The notes beneath the pieces were generated by a model. It did not search any database, was not told the origin of the DNA, and saw nothing but the letters and a program-made list of their open reading frames with translations. A stretch of 64,000 nt of DNA from Deinococcus soli (ex Cha et al. 2016) (GTDB lineage Bacteria; Deinococcota; Deinococci; Deinococcales; Deinococcaceae). The DNA lies in assembly GCF_001007995.1 (NCBI RefSeq), contig NZ_CP011389.1:806001-870000 (forward strand), in the 5' to 3' direction. The position numbers were made by a program, and so were the translations under genes. Below are positions 23,743 to 33,217 of the stretch, in pieces (within the stretch, counting starts at the first letter, position 1; each line of letters opens with the position of its first letter).

Positions 23743-24399
23743 CTAGCGGCTGGCCTGCCACGCGAGCAGTACGGTCAGCACGGCGCCGACGCCCATGACG
23801 GTCAGGGCCTGCACGCGGGTCTTGTTCAGGTACAGCAGGATGCCCAGGCCGGTCAGGGAGATCACGGTCAGGAACACGCCGCTCAGGTCGATGACCCACT
23901 TCCAGGCGGGACTGGCGTCGCGTCCCTTGTGCAGGTCGTTCAGGACGGCCACCGCACCCTGTTCCAGGATGGTGGTCTCGTACGCGCCGGTCCTGACGTC
24001 GATGACGGTGTCGGCGCTGTAGCCGGGCGCCAGGAAGGAAATGTCGGCCTGCTGGTCGTCCGCGCGGGGATCGCTGGCGCGGCCCCTGAGGCCCTGCTGG
24101 GCGCGCAGTTCCTCCGCGACGGTCAGCCAGTCGGGTTGCCCATTCGTGATCCAGCCGCTCGGGAGGGTGCCGGTCACGGTCCGGTTGACGTCCTGGGTGC
24201 CGAACACCCAGTCCGGATGATTCAGGGTGATGCCGGTCAGGCTGAAGAACAGCACGACGAGCAGGCTGATCATGCTGGTGTACGTGTGCGCCCAGCGCAG
24301 CCAGACGTTCGTGCGGGCCTTCAACGTGCGGCGGCGCGGGGCGGGGCGGGCGGCTCTCTCCCCTGCGCCCTGCACCTCAGGCTTTGCTGAGAGCGACAC
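23743..24399 (-). CDS. PepSY-type membrane protein
   Basis: 218 aa. A basic N-terminus (RRRTLKARTNVWLRWAH) leads into a first helix SMISLLVVLFFSLTGITLNHP, the usual start of PepSY-associated membrane proteins. A periplasmic PepSY-like region (TVAEELRAQQGLRG to ALNDLHKGRD) is followed by two helices at the C-terminus (FLTVISLTGLGILLYLN and a final Leu/Val helix). It overlaps the end of the DUF2271 gene by 23 nt and is last in the apbE operon. Likely partner of the exported DUF2271 protein and ApbE in a membrane flavin or electron-transfer system; this is inference from context. Confidence 0.8.
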   Translation of the reverse strand: MSLSAKPEVQGAGERAARPAPRRRTLKARTNVWLRWAHTYTSMISLLVVLFFSLTGITLNHPDWVFGTQDVNRTVTGTLPSGWITNGQPDWLTVAEELRAQQGLRGRASDPRADDQQADISFLAPGYSADTVIDVRTGAYETTILEQGAVAVLNDLHKGRDASPAWKWVIDLSGVFLTVISLTGLGILLYLNKTRVQALTVMGVGAVLTVLLAWQASR

Positions 24400-24931
24400 T
24401 GGCCGCCTCGATGTCGTTGTCGGCGCTCAGGGTCTTCTTGAAGGCCGCCGTACCCACCGTGATCTTCTCGCGCACCAGCGAGTACGGGCCGTGTTCGCGG
24501 GCGGCTTCCACGCACACGTGGTACGTGCCCTGCGTGGCCAGGGCGCCCCTGTCGGTCTTGCCGTCCCACGCGACCGCGTACGTGCCGGGGTTACGGGTGG
24601 CGCTGCTGACCGTGGTCAGGAGGTCGGCGTTGCCCCGGGACCAGCGGCGCAGTTCGCTCAGCCAGCGGGGGTTCATGCGGGACTGCTGCACCCACACGGT
24701 CAGGTTCCGGACAGTATTCCCGGCCTCGTCCTCGATCCACACGGCGACGTAGGGGCGTTTCACGCGTCCGCTGGCCTTCGTGGCGACCGTGAAGGTCACG
24801 TCCAGGCTCATGCCCGTGGGCCACTTCTTCGTGGTGGCAGCGGCGGCCTGGGCAGGCGTGAGGCGGGAGACGGTCAGGGCGGCAGCGGTCAGGCCGAGAC
24901 GGTGCAGGAAGCGGCGGCGCGTGTGGGTCAT
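24377..24931 (-). CDS. DUF2271 exported protein with Tat signal
   Basis: 184 aa from ATG 24931. The N-terminus MTHTRRRFLHRLGLTAAALT carries a twin-arginine motif RRRFL, then a hydrophobic stretch and an Ala-rich cleavage region (TPAQAAAA), so the protein is exported folded, often with a cofactor. DUF2271 features follow: VAVWIEDEAGNTVRNLTVW near 64-82, and the C-terminal YHVCVEAAREHG. DUF2271 proteins are encoded with PepSY membrane proteins and ApbE flavin transferases, as here. ATCCATCCCATG provides GGATCC-type spacing upstream. Confidence 0.82.
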   Translation of the reverse strand: MTHTRRRFLHRLGLTAAALTVSRLTPAQAAAATTKKWPTGMSLDVTFTVATKASGRVKRPYVAVWIEDEAGNTVRNLTVWVQQSRMNPRWLSELRRWSRGNADLLTTVSSATRNPGTYAVAWDGKTDRGALATQGTYHVCVEAAREHGPYSLVREKITVGTAAFKKTLSADNDIEAASVALSKA

Positions 24932-24969
24932 GGGATGGATCCTCCTGCGGGCAGGGTGCCGCCACCCCG

Positions 24970-25974
24970 TTAGCGGGCGGTTAACAGGAGCCGCGCGCCC
25001 CGCGACGGCCCACGCGTGAGGTTCACGCCGCGCCACCCGGGCGACGCGTGCCGCTGCCCGTCGGCGGTGACGATCAGCGCATCGCACTCGGGCAAGCCCG
25101 CGAGCAGGTGCAGGCCCGCGCGGACATCCAGCACACTGAGGATGGTGGCCAGCGCGTCGGCCGTCACGCACTCCGGCGCGGTGACGGTCACGCCCGGCAC
25201 GTCCTGCACCGGCTGCCCCGAGCGGGGGTCCATGACGTGCGAGTAGTGCGTGCCGTTCAGTGTGAAGCCCCGGTGCGCCTGCCCACTCGTGGCGAGCGCC
25301 CCGCCGCGTACCTGCACCCGCGCGGTGGGCGGCGCGTCATCCCGCGCGGTGAAGGGATCGGCGACCTGCACGTTCACGCGGGCCGGGCCGGTCACGCGCA
25401 GGTCCCCCCCGACGTTGATCAGGACACTGCGCACGCCCACGCAGCGGGACGCGACGAGCGCGGCGCGGTCCACGACGTACCCCTTGGCCAGCGCGTTCAG
25501 GCCCAGTGGGCCTGCCGCGTGCAGGGTGGCGCTGCCGTCCGCGTGCAGCGTCCACGGCGCGGCGCGCAGGGCACTCACCTGCCGTTCCAGCGCCGCCGGG
25601 CTGGGCCGCTGCCCGGTCGCGGCGGCCTGCTGCCACAGTTGCCCCAGCGCGTCCGCACCCGGATGGAACGCCCCGCCGCTCAGGGCGCGCCAGTGGTCTG
25701 CGAGACGCAGCACATGCAGCAGTTCCAGGCTCAGCGGGACGTGAGCGTCGCCGGGCCGGGCCTGCCAGCGGCACAGTTCACTGCCCGGATCGAAGCGGTT
25801 GAAGATCCGCGTCAGGCGGTCGATCTCGGCCAGGGCGGCCTGTTCGGCAGCCTCGGCCTGCGCGGCCGTGCGGGCCACCACCTGCACCTCGACCTCGGTG
25901 CCCAGCAGGCGCTCGTAGGTGGAGTGCAGCCGGTGGGGGGGCCGCAGGACGTGGCGCAGGATTGTGGGGATCAC
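24970..25974 (-). CDS. apbE: FAD:protein FMN transferase
   Basis: 334 aa, GTG start. Transfers FMN from FAD to a Thr or Ser of exported flavoproteins. Motifs: STYERLLGTEVEVQV at the N-terminus, Asp-containing RLTRIFNRFDPGSELC near 53-68, GLNALAKGYVVDRA near 157-170, NVGGDLRVTG near 188-197, HVMDPRSGQPV near 247-257 (usual HIIDPRTG), and ECVTADALAT with the catalytic Asp near 268-277. There is no lipoprotein signal in this start choice, so it may be cytosolic or membrane-associated. First gene of the operon with DUF2271 and PepSY genes. Confidence 0.9.
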   Translation of the reverse strand: MIPTILRHVLRPPHRLHSTYERLLGTEVEVQVVARTAAQAEAAEQAALAEIDRLTRIFNRFDPGSELCRWQARPGDAHVPLSLELLHVLRLADHWRALSGGAFHPGADALGQLWQQAAATGQRPSPAALERQVSALRAAPWTLHADGSATLHAAGPLGLNALAKGYVVDRAALVASRCVGVRSVLINVGGDLRVTGPARVNVQVADPFTARDDAPPTARVQVRGGALATSGQAHRGFTLNGTHYSHVMDPRSGQPVQDVPGVTVTAPECVTADALATILSVLDVRAGLHLLAGLPECDALIVTADGQRHASPGWRGVNLTRGPSRGARLLLTAR

Positions 25975-26065
25975 GCCCCGTATGATGCACCGATTTTGTG
26001 ACGGCTGCGTTAAAACCTGTCCGGCCGCGTCGAGTGAGCAGCACCCACCACCCCTGACCTGCTGG

Positions 26066-26359
26066 TCAGGCGGGCTGGCGGCTGGCCACGTTGAAGATCA
26101 GCGCGATGATCAGCAGGTCCAGCGCCCAGCTGACCGGGCGGCGCAGCCGCGGGTCGCGGCGGGCACGCAGGAGTTGCACCCCCAGCCGCGCGAGCAGCAG
26201 CCCCCCGATCAGGTACGGACTGGGCGCCGCGCCGCCCGCGAGCAGCGGCCAGAGCAGCAGCGCGGCCAGCGCCGCCAGCAGCAGGAAACTCACGGCGGTC
26301 AGGGCGTCCGGGGCGGGGCGGGGGCCCGGCTGGTCAGGCGTGGGGTCGGGCGGGGTCAT
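26066..26359 (-). CDS. small membrane protein of unknown function
   Basis: 97 aa from ATG 26359; an ATG four codons upstream is also possible. A Pro-rich head (TPPDPTPDQPGPRPAPD) precedes three hydrophobic helices: ALTAVSFLLLAALAALLLWP, PYLIGGLLLARLGVQLL and WALDLLIIALIFNVA. No family recognised. It stands alone between apbE and glgB. Confidence 0.55.
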   Translation of the reverse strand: MTPPDPTPDQPGPRPAPDALTAVSFLLLAALAALLLWPLLAGGAAPSPYLIGGLLLARLGVQLLRARRDPRLRRPVSWALDLLIIALIFNVASRQPA

Positions 26360-26523
26360 CACGCGCTGCATTCAAGCACAGGCCACCCCACCCGACTGTC
26401 CCCCACGCACGGGCCGAAGGGTCAGGGGGTCTATCCACCAGCACAGGTGCTCGCCGTTTCGACAGAAATCAGGGCGATCCACGGAGGCCCAGCCGTCCCG
26501 TCGACCGCCCTGAACTCCCGTGC

Positions 26524-28419
26524 TCAGCGCTCGTCGCTGACGGTCGTCTCTCCGGTGGGGGCGAGCACCAGCACGCTGTTCGGGGGCAGATTCAGGCGCA
26601 GGTGATGGGTCTGCCCGTGCCAGCCTTCCTCCCTGGCGGTCAGGTCGGGCTGCTGCGTGCCGAAGCCGCCGAACTCGCCGTCGTCGGTGGAGAGCAGCAG
26701 GCGGTACGCGCCGCCCTGCGGCACCCCGACCGGGTACACGTCGCGGTACACCGGGGTCAGGTTCGCCACCACGACACTCCACGCGCCGCCCACCGGGTCG
26801 CGGCGGATGAAGGCGTACACGCTGTTCTCGACGTCGTCGGCGTTCACCCACAGCATGCCCTCTTCCTTCGTGTCGGCCACGTGCCAGTCGGGGCGGGTGC
26901 GGTACAGGCCGTTCAGGCGCCGCACGAGGTTCAGCACACCCCGGTGGTCCGGGTGGTCCGCCAGGTGCCAGGGCAGGCTGACGTCGTGGTTCCACTCGGT
27001 GGGCTGCGCGAACTCCTGCCCCATGAACAGCAGTTTCTTGCCGGGCGTGGCCCACATCAGCGCCAGGAACGCGCGGTAGCCGGCGCGCTGCGCGTACCAG
27101 TCGCCGGGCATCTTCATGACCATGCTCTTCTTCAGGTGCACGACCTCGTCGTGGCTGATCGCCAGGACGTAGTTCTCGCTCGTGCGGTACACGTTGAAGA
27201 ACGTCAGCGCGTGGTGGTGGTGCTTGCGCCACAGCGGGTCCTGCTCGAAGTACCCCAGGTTGTCGTTCATCCAGCCCATCGCCCACTTGTAGTCGAAGCC
27301 CAGGCCGAACGGACTCGGGGTGGTCACGCCGGGGAACGAGGTGCTCTCCTCCGCGACGATCATGCAGCCCGGCGCCATGTGGTGCACGACCTCGTTCAGG
27401 CGCTTGAGGAACGCGATCGCCTCGAGGTTCTCGCGGCCCCCGTGCACGTTCGGAATCCACTCGGTGCGGGAGAAGTCGAGGTAGAGCATGCTGGCGACCG
27501 CGTCCACCCGCAGGCCGTCCACGTGGAAGTCCTGCAGCCACTTGAGGGCCGAGCCGATCAGGAACATCACGACCTCGTTGCGGCCGTAGTCGAAGATGTA
27601 CGTGTTCCAGTCCTGATGGAAGCCCTTGCGGGGGTCGGCGTACTCGAACAGCGGGGTGCCGTCGAACTTCGCGAGGCCCGCGCTGTCGGTCGGGAAGTGC
27701 CCCGGCACCCAGTCGAGGATCACGCCGATGCCCAGGCCGTGCAGGTGATTCACGAGGTACTTGAAGTCCTCCGGGCTGCCCATGCGGCTCGTCGGGGCGT
27801 AGTACCCGGTCACCTGATACCCCCACGAGCCGTCGAAGGGGTGCTCCATGACGCCCAGCAGTTCGACGTGCGTGTACCCCAGGAACTGCACGTACTCGCC
27901 CAGCCGGTGCGCGAGGTCGCGGTAGTTCATGAACCACCCGTCGTCCCGGCGGGCCCAGGAGGGCAGGTGCACCTCGTAGATGCTGACGGGCTGCTCGAAG
28001 CCCGCGCTGCGGTGCGCCATCCAGCCGTCGTCGGACCACGTGAACGGCTGGTCCCACACGATGCTGGCGGTCGCGGGGCGCACCTCGAAGAACGACCCGT
28101 ACGGGTCCATCTTGTCCTCGGTGCGGCCGTCGGGGCCGGTCACGCGGAACTTGTAGCGCTGACCGTTGCGGGCCGCCGGGACGAACACGCCCCAGAACCC
28201 GAAGTCGAGGCGCTGCATGGCGTTGTCGAAGCCGTTGTAGCCGTTGAAGTCCCCCACGACACTGACGTGATGCGCGTTGGGGGCCCACACGCCGAAGCGC
28301 ACGCCGTCCACGCCTTCCTGCGTCACGACATGCGCGCCCAGCAGGTGATCGGGGCGGACCAGATCCGCCGTGACCAGTTTCTGCAGGTGCCCGTGATCCA
28401 GCGGAAGCGGTTCATTCAT
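26524..28419 (-). CDS. glgB: 1,4-alpha-glucan branching enzyme
   Basis: 631 aa GH13 enzyme that forms alpha-1,6 branches in glycogen. An N-terminal CBM48 module (FGVWAPNAHHVSVVGDFNGY, about 47-66) is followed by the catalytic barrel: PSWARRDDGWFMNYR, HPFDGSWGYQVTGYYAPTSR, the nucleophile Asp in DGLRVDAVASMLYLD, the acid Glu in IVAEESTSFPGV, and AISHDEVVH for the third carboxylate. The beta-sandwich C-domain ends VLVLAPTGETTVSDER. The start at 28419 has a TAGACT box (28427-28432) 7 nt upstream. It lacks the second N1 domain of longer branching enzymes. Confidence 0.95.
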   Translation of the reverse strand: MNEPLPLDHGHLQKLVTADLVRPDHLLGAHVVTQEGVDGVRFGVWAPNAHHVSVVGDFNGYNGFDNAMQRLDFGFWGVFVPAARNGQRYKFRVTGPDGRTEDKMDPYGSFFEVRPATASIVWDQPFTWSDDGWMAHRSAGFEQPVSIYEVHLPSWARRDDGWFMNYRDLAHRLGEYVQFLGYTHVELLGVMEHPFDGSWGYQVTGYYAPTSRMGSPEDFKYLVNHLHGLGIGVILDWVPGHFPTDSAGLAKFDGTPLFEYADPRKGFHQDWNTYIFDYGRNEVVMFLIGSALKWLQDFHVDGLRVDAVASMLYLDFSRTEWIPNVHGGRENLEAIAFLKRLNEVVHHMAPGCMIVAEESTSFPGVTTPSPFGLGFDYKWAMGWMNDNLGYFEQDPLWRKHHHHALTFFNVYRTSENYVLAISHDEVVHLKKSMVMKMPGDWYAQRAGYRAFLALMWATPGKKLLFMGQEFAQPTEWNHDVSLPWHLADHPDHRGVLNLVRRLNGLYRTRPDWHVADTKEEGMLWVNADDVENSVYAFIRRDPVGGAWSVVVANLTPVYRDVYPVGVPQGGAYRLLLSTDDGEFGGFGTQQPDLTAREEGWHGQTHHLRLNLPPNSVLVLAPTGETTVSDER

Positions 28420-28426
28420 GAAGGTC

Positions 28427-28432
28427 AGTCTA
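28427..28432 (-). promoter_or_regulatory. -10 box of glgB
   Basis: TAGACT on the minus strand, 7 nt before ATG 28419. The in-frame sequence upstream to 28563 is therefore not expected to be coding. Confidence 0.5.
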
Positions 28433-28547
28433 GCCGCGCCCCCCGCCGCCCGCCGAACCCGGAACAGAACATGAAGGAAACGCTCAGGGCCGCCCGTGGC
28501 CGTCACGTTCGCCGTGGCCAGGGGTCCGCGCCGCCTATGCTGCCCCC

Positions 28548-29354
28548 GTGACTGTCGCCGCATCCACCCCGCCAGACCAAATTCTCCCGGCCCTGGCTGC
28601 CCTGCTGGGTTGCGGCCCCGACGACCTGTGCCCCCTGCTGCCGCAACTGATCGCCGCGTGGCTGGCAGAGGACGGGTCGGGCGCGATTGCCCTGCGCCGC
28701 ACCCCCCGCGCAGACCTGGAGGTGCTGGGCGGCGCGCACCCCGGCCCCCGACAGGCCCAGGTCGCCCTGACCCTCCTGCGCGCCGCCATGACGTCCGGCG
28801 CGACCCTGAGCGCCTACGCGGACGACGCCCTGCTGCCCGAGGACGTTCTGCGCACTCTCGGCTGGCGGCGTGCCGGGCAGTACGCCGAGTGGCGCGGCGC
28901 GCTTCCCACCCAGGACGCCACGGTGCCGGCGGGGGTGCGTCTCCTTTCGCTGGCGGACGTGCCCGACCTGACCGTCCGGCGGCAGGCGCAGGCCACGTAC
29001 GCCGACCGGCTGGGGCACACGCTCGTCAGCGCCGCCGACCTCATCCCGGACGCGCACGGGTCGGACGACACCGTGGGCCACGTTGCGGTGGACGCCTCGG
29101 GTCAGGGCGTCGGCATCTGCCGCGCGTGGCTGGACGGCGACACGCTGACGGTGGGCAGTCCCGGCGTCCACCCGGCGCTGCGCCACACCACCCTGCGTCA
29201 CGCCCTGCTGCGCGCCACCGGCGACGCCGCCCGCGAACGCGGCGCCCGGGGGCTGATCATGCAGGCCTGGGGCGACACCCCCGCCGAAACCCAGGCCGAC
29301 GCGGGGCTGGGTCTGACCGCCGTAGAGGTGACCCCCATCCACCTCTCCCGGTAA
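28548..29354 (+). CDS. GNAT-like acetyltransferase of uncertain activity
   Basis: 268 aa, GTG start with a TATGCT box (28536-28541) 6 nt upstream. Two degenerate GNAT-like halves can be suggested: an N-terminal region ending GWRRAGQYAEWRGALP (about 105-120) and a C-terminal region with VGHVAVDASGQGVGICRAWLDGD, TVGSPGVHPALRHTTLRHALL and a final ARGLIMQAWGDTPAE. The usual acetyl-CoA P-loop (Q/RxxGxG/A) is not clearly conserved, so activity is uncertain. The stop is followed by repeat copy B. Confidence 0.6.
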   Translation: MTVAASTPPDQILPALAALLGCGPDDLCPLLPQLIAAWLAEDGSGAIALRRTPRADLEVLGGAHPGPRQAQVALTLLRAAMTSGATLSAYADDALLPEDVLRTLGWRRAGQYAEWRGALPTQDATVPAGVRLLSLADVPDLTVRRQAQATYADRLGHTLVSAADLIPDAHGSDDTVGHVAVDASGQGVGICRAWLDGDTLTVGSPGVHPALRHTTLRHALLRATGDAARERGARGLIMQAWGDTPAETQADAGLGLTAVEVTPIHLSR

Positions 29355-29406
29355 GCAGGGAGGCGGCCCACTCATCGCGAACCGCCCCGCCCGAAGTCCA
29401 CTCCGG

Positions 29407-29542
29407 TCATACGGATTCCGTCTGTTTCGTTAACAGATCGGAACACCACCGATCTGCCAACTCCACGCCCGGAACCCGTTTTCCTCCTACTCGCGTCCGC
29501 TCGGATTGAATGGCTTGCCAAGCCGTTCAATCGGAGTGTTTA
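29407..29542 (-). repeat. dispersed hairpin repeat, copy B
   Basis: Aligns with copy A (2367-2502) over 136 nt at a constant offset of 27040, with no gap. The flanking segments are nearly identical, but both stems differ and still pair: AGATCGG/CCGATCT (29435-29441 and 29449-29455) where A has AACCCGG/CCGGGTT, and GATTGAATGGCTT/AAGCCGTTCAATC (29504-29516 and 29520-29532, one G-T pair). On the minus strand it follows the ilvE stop. Confidence 0.87.
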
Positions 29543-30580
29543 CACCTTGACGATCCAGCCCTCGGGCGCCTCGCGGTCGCCGGACTGGATGCCGACCAGT
29601 TCGTCGTACAGGCGGCGCGTGACCGGCCCGACCTCGGTTTCGCTGTGGAACACGTGGAAGGTGTCGCCGTGCTGGATGCCGCCGATGGGCGTGATGACGG
29701 CCGCCGTGCCGCACGCGCCCGCCTCGGCGTACTCGTCCAGGCGGTCGATGTACACGTCCCCCTCGACGACGTTCAGGCCCAGACGGTGCTCGGCCAGCCA
29801 CAGCAGGCTGTACTTCGTGATGCTGGGCAGGATGCTGGGCGACTTGGGCGTGATGAACGTCGCGCCGTCTTTGGTGATGGCGAAGAAGTTCGCCGCGCCG
29901 ACCTCCTCGATCTTCGTGTGGGTCGCCGGGTCGAGGTAGATCGCGTCCGCGAAATGGCGGTCCTTGGCCTGCGCGCCGGGCATGAGGCTCGCGGCGTAGT
30001 TCCCGCCGACCTTCGCGGCGCCCGTGCCGTGCGGCGCGGCGCGGTCGTACTCGCTGGTCATGAAGTTGTGCGGGGTCAGGCCACCTTTGAAGTACGCGCC
30101 GACGGGAATGCAGAACACGCCGAAGATGAATTCCGGGGCGCTGCGCACGCCGATGTTGTCCCCGACGCCGATCACGTAGGGGCGCAGGTACAGCGCGCCG
30201 CCACTGCCGTAGGGGGGCAGCCAGCGCTCGTTGGCCTGCACGACCTGACGGCACGCCTCGATGAACTGCTCGGTGCTGACCTCCGGCATCAGGAGGCGGC
30301 GGCAGCTGGCCTGCATGCGCGCCGCGTTCTGATCCGGGCGGAAGAGGTTGATGCTGCCGTCCGCCGCACGGTACGCCTTCAGGCCCTCGAAGCACTGCTG
30401 ACCGTAGTGCAGCGCCGTACTGCCCTCGCTGATGTGCAGCACGTTGTCCAGCGTCAACGTCCCGGCGTCCCACGCGCCGTCCCGCCAGTGCGACAGGTAA
30501 CGCTCGTCAGTGCGGACGTAACTGAATCCCAGTGTGTTCCAGTCGAGATCCACGGGCGGGCGGGCAGTCTGGGTGCTCAT
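29540..30580 (-). CDS. ilvE: branched-chain amino acid aminotransferase
   Basis: 346 aa fold-type IV PLP transaminase, which interconverts Leu, Ile and Val with their 2-oxo acids. Motifs: the N-terminal YFKGGLTPHNFMTSEYDRA region near 160-178, the PLP lysine in HGTGAAKVGGNYAASLMPG near 186-204, DGATFITPKSPSILPSITK near 233-251, and EYAEAGACGTAAVITPIGG near 286-304. The start is taken at ATG 30580, with a CACAAT box at 30588-30593 7 nt upstream, rather than three codons earlier. The 3' end abuts repeat copy B. Confidence 0.95.
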   Translation of the reverse strand: MSTQTARPPVDLDWNTLGFSYVRTDERYLSHWRDGAWDAGTLTLDNVLHISEGSTALHYGQQCFEGLKAYRAADGSINLFRPDQNAARMQASCRRLLMPEVSTEQFIEACRQVVQANERWLPPYGSGGALYLRPYVIGVGDNIGVRSAPEFIFGVFCIPVGAYFKGGLTPHNFMTSEYDRAAPHGTGAAKVGGNYAASLMPGAQAKDRHFADAIYLDPATHTKIEEVGAANFFAITKDGATFITPKSPSILPSITKYSLLWLAEHRLGLNVVEGDVYIDRLDEYAEAGACGTAAVITPIGGIQHGDTFHVFHSETEVGPVTRRLYDELVGIQSGDREAPEGWIVKV

Positions 30581-30659
30581 GACGCCCATTGTGGCGCACC
30601 TCGCGCATGGGGAGTCAAGACTGCCGGACGCGCCCCCACGGCACCGCTAGGCAGTTCTC

Positions 30660-30792
30660 AGAATGACGGCATCAGAGAAAAAGACTTCTGACGCCTCCAT
30701 TCTCTGCTTCGCAGCTGTTCCGGTCCGTCCTGCTCAGCAAAATTCACTCGCTCCGCTCAGCCATTAAGACTGCATCTTGAGAGCAAATGCTC
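30660..30792 (-). repeat. hairpin repeat, divergent copy D
   Basis: AGAATGACGGCATCAGA (30660-30676) pairs with TCTGACGCCTCCATTCT (30687-30703) at 14 of 17 positions. CTCGCTCCGCTCAG (30747-30760) matches the conserved box of copies A-C, and short hairpins AAGACTGCATCTT and GAGCAAATGCTC run up to the stop codon of the minus-strand VOC gene. Similar architecture to the other copies, but most of the sequence differs. Confidence 0.5.
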
Positions 30793-31400
30793 TACAGCTC
30801 CACCGGCCCGTGCGGCGTGTCCAGCGTGGCGCGCAGCTCGACCTGCGGGGCCTCCACGACCTCCACCTCACCCTGGAAACGCAGGGCGTCCAGCGCCGCG
30901 CGCAGCCCGTCCGGTTCGGGCGAACCCAGCCGCAGGCCCGACAGGCGCACCCCCACGTCCGGCAGGCGCGTGGGCGGCGGCGGCGTCAACCAGTGAATCA
31001 GGGACGGCGCGGCCCCGCCCCCCGGCAGTGAACCGTCCGGCGGGACGGTCAGCACCCAGCGGTTCTCCCCGCGCGACAGCGGCAGCGCGTCCGGCCCGGC
31101 CGGCACCTGCGGCACCTGCGCCACCCAGTGCACCAGTGCCGGACCGTGCGACAGCCGCTCCTGCATGCCCGGCGTGTCCAGCGCGAACCAGCGCGCCCGC
31201 GCGGGCGGCGGCGCGTCCGGGTTCACGGCGATCACCTCCAGGTACGCGTCCGGCCCCAGCGACAGCAGCAGGTTGTGCGTGCCGAACAGCTCGTGCTCGC
31301 CGCCCGGCTGGAGCGGCACGCGCAGGCGACCCTCCAGCCAGTCCCGCCCCTCCTGCAGCGAACGGGCCGCCACCACCAGATGATCCAGACGCGCCGACAT
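30792..31400 (-). CDS. VOC-superfamily glyoxalase-like protein
   Basis: 202 aa from ATG 31400, with a TAGGCT box (31408-31413) 7 nt upstream. The N-terminus [20 protein letters not shown] and the [24 protein letters not shown] block are the Glyoxalase_3 type of VOC fold, where His6, His and Glu residues bind a metal in active members. The C-terminal repeat half ([19 protein letters not shown]) is less conserved. Substrate unknown. It is the gene followed by repeat copy D. Confidence 0.75.
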   Translation of the reverse strand: MSARLDHLVVAARSLQEGRDWLEGRLRVPLQPGGEHELFGTHNLLLSLGPDAYLEVIAVNPDAPPPARARWFALDTPGMQERLSHGPALVHWVAQVPQVPAGPDALPLSRGENRWVLTVPPDGSLPGGGAAPSLIHWLTPPPPTRLPDVGVRLSGLRLGSPEPDGLRAALDALRFQGEVEVVEAPQVELRATLDTPHGPVEL

Positions 31401-31420
31401 ACCCGCCAGCCTACCCGACC

Positions 31421-31897
31421 TCAGCGGCGGCTGATGGAACCACTGGACACCGTTGCACTGCCCTTCGGCTTCCACTCCACCCTGAAATAGGCCCCCGATG
31501 CTGGCGCGGCCCCCGACACGTACTGAAATACGTTCAGCGTGCCCAGGTCACCCGCCGCCCCTGCGACATTCAGGCCGCCCTGCACGTTGTACTTGGGCAG
31601 TGGAGGCGTGTACTGCACGAACATGTTCGCGTTCCCCTTCAACGTCCCGCTCAGTGTGACCGCCTGACCGTCCAGCGTCCCGCTGCCGGTCACGGTGACC
31701 TGCTGCGCGTCCACGTACGTTGCGGTGAAATTCAGGTCCAGCGGCACCTCTGCCGTCTCCGCTGATGCCCGGACGCTGCCCACCCAGTGCCCCGAGAGCA
31801 TCCGGGGGTCCTGGCCGACACTGATCGCCGGCGGCGTCTCCCCACACGCCGCCAGAAGGAACCCCAGACCCGCCACCACCGTCGTCACGCGTTTCAT
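31421..31897 (-). CDS. putative lipoprotein
   Basis: 158 aa. The signal [23 protein letters not shown] ends in lipobox LAAC (Cys18). The mature part alternates Thr/Gly/Val-rich strands ([36 protein letters not shown]), suggesting a small beta-barrel or sandwich; I recognise no family. TACGCT (31906-31911) lies 8 nt before the ATG. Confidence 0.65.
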   Translation of the reverse strand: MKRVTTVVAGLGFLLAACGETPPAISVGQDPRMLSGHWVGSVRASAETAEVPLDLNFTATYVDAQQVTVTGSGTLDGQAVTLSGTLKGNANMFVQYTPPLPKYNVQGGLNVAGAAGDLGTLNVFQYVSGAAPASGAYFRVEWKPKGSATVSSGSISRR

Positions 31898-31951
31898 GAG
31901 CCCTCAGCGTAACGGGCCATGGCTACCCCGGCGTGCAGATGTGACCGGACA

Positions 31952-33217
31952 TTACCCACCGCGTGGGCGGCTCATGCCGACCGGGTCGTTCAGGACGATC
32001 GCAGCCGCCTTCTCGCCGCTTTCCATGGCACCCTGAATGCCGCTCATGGCGGTGGCCTCGCTGGCGATGATCACGCCCGGCAGGGACGTCGCGTGACCGG
32101 GCAGCACGGCGGCGTACTCGGGTGGCTGCGGGTACTGCGCGTGACGGATGCGTTCCACGAGCAGGGTGCGCAGCGCCTGCACCTGCGCGGGCGGGTACCA
32201 GCGGCCCAGTTCGCCGCGCACGCGGGCGTCCAGCGCGTCGTCGTCCAGGTCCGGTTCGCCCAGGACCGTCACAGTCAGCAGGTGCCCGCCTGCCGGGGCG
32301 CGGCCCGGCACGGCGTTGCTCAGCCAGTGGGCATTGTTGATGAAGCCCTCCTCGGCGTTCAGCAGCAGGCGCGCCTCCCGGTCGATCTGCTCGGCGCTGG
32401 CGTAGTACAGGTACGTGCTGCTCACGCTGCCGCGCGCCACGTCCGCACCCGTCAGGCGGGCCGCGGTGCCCGGATCGGTCGACACGATCACCTGCCGCGC
32501 CTCCAGCTCCCCCGCCACCGAATGCACCGTCACATGCCCAGCGTGCGTCCTCAGCCGCTGCACGGGGACGTTCAGACTCACCTCCAGCCCCTGTGCGAGT
32601 TGCTCCGTCAGCGCCCCCATGCCCGCGCGGGGCAGCGCCGCGCCGCCATCCATCAGCATCCGGAAGTAGTACCGGAACAGCCGCGCACTCGTGCCCAGGC
32701 TGCGGTCCAGGAAGATCCCCCCGAAGAACGGCCGGAAGAACGCATCCAGCGCGCCCTCGCTGAACCCCTGCCGCCGCAGGTACCCTTCCGTGGACTCGTC
32801 CGGCCCGCGTAGCAACTCCGGCGGCGCAGGCGCCCGCAACCGCACCGCCAGCGCCGCCACCCGAGCCTTGTCCGCCACGCCCAGTGACCGCGCCGCCAGC
32901 GTCCCCGGCAGCGCCGCCAGGTCCCCGAACGGACTCCCCAGGGTCTCCCGTTTCTCTCCCCGCACCACGACCGCGCCCGGCGGGATCGCCACCAGATCCA
33001 GCGCCCCCAGGTTCACGTGCCGCCGCACCGCCGGATACGCCGGGAACAACACCTGATACCCCGCATCCAGCACGAACCCACCCACAGACCGCGACCGCAC
33101 GCGCCCCCCCACCTCCGGCGCGGCCTCCAGCACCCGCACCCGCTCCCCCGCCCGGGACAGCACCCGCGCTGCCGTCAGACCCGCCAACCCCGCACCCACC
33201 ACCACCACGTCATACAT
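31952..33217 (-). CDS. FAD-dependent amine-oxidase/phytoene-desaturase-like oxidoreductase
   Basis: 421 aa. The dinucleotide-binding start [18 protein letters not shown] (3-20) and [14 protein letters not shown] (34-47) are the flavin-amine-oxidase and carotenoid-desaturase signature, and the C-terminal FAD segment [21 protein letters not shown] is typical. Likely a flavoprotein acting on isoprenoid, porphyrin or amine substrates; the motifs do not decide. Deinococcal carotenoid enzymes belong to this fold, but no other carotenoid gene is nearby. AGGCTA on the plus strand (33224-33229) gives a TAGCCT box 6 nt before ATG 33217. Confidence 0.75.
   Translation of the reverse strand: MYDVVVVGAGLAGLTAARVLSRAGERVRVLEAAPEVGGRVRSRSVGGFVLDAGYQVLFPAYPAVRRHVNLGALDLVAIPPGAVVVRGEKRETLGSPFGDLAALPGTLAARSLGVADKARVAALAVRLRAPAPPELLRGPDESTEGYLRRQGFSEGALDAFFRPFFGGIFLDRSLGTSARLFRYYFRMLMDGGAALPRAGMGALTEQLAQGLEVSLNVPVQRLRTHAGHVTVHSVAGELEARQVIVSTDPGTAARLTGADVARGSVSSTYLYYASAEQIDREARLLLNAEEGFINNAHWLSNAVPGRAPAGGHLLTVTVLGEPDLDDDALDARVRGELGRWYPPAQVQALRTLLVERIRHAQYPQPPEYAAVLPGHATSLPGVIIASEATAMSGIQGAMESGEKAAAIVLNDPVGMSRPRGG

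Noticed and set aside
24591..24965. Minus-strand 124-codon ORF inside the DUF2271 region
   Set aside because: Alternative phase of the DUF2271 gene, Pro/Arg/His-rich, no domain; the Tat-signal frame is clearly the real one.
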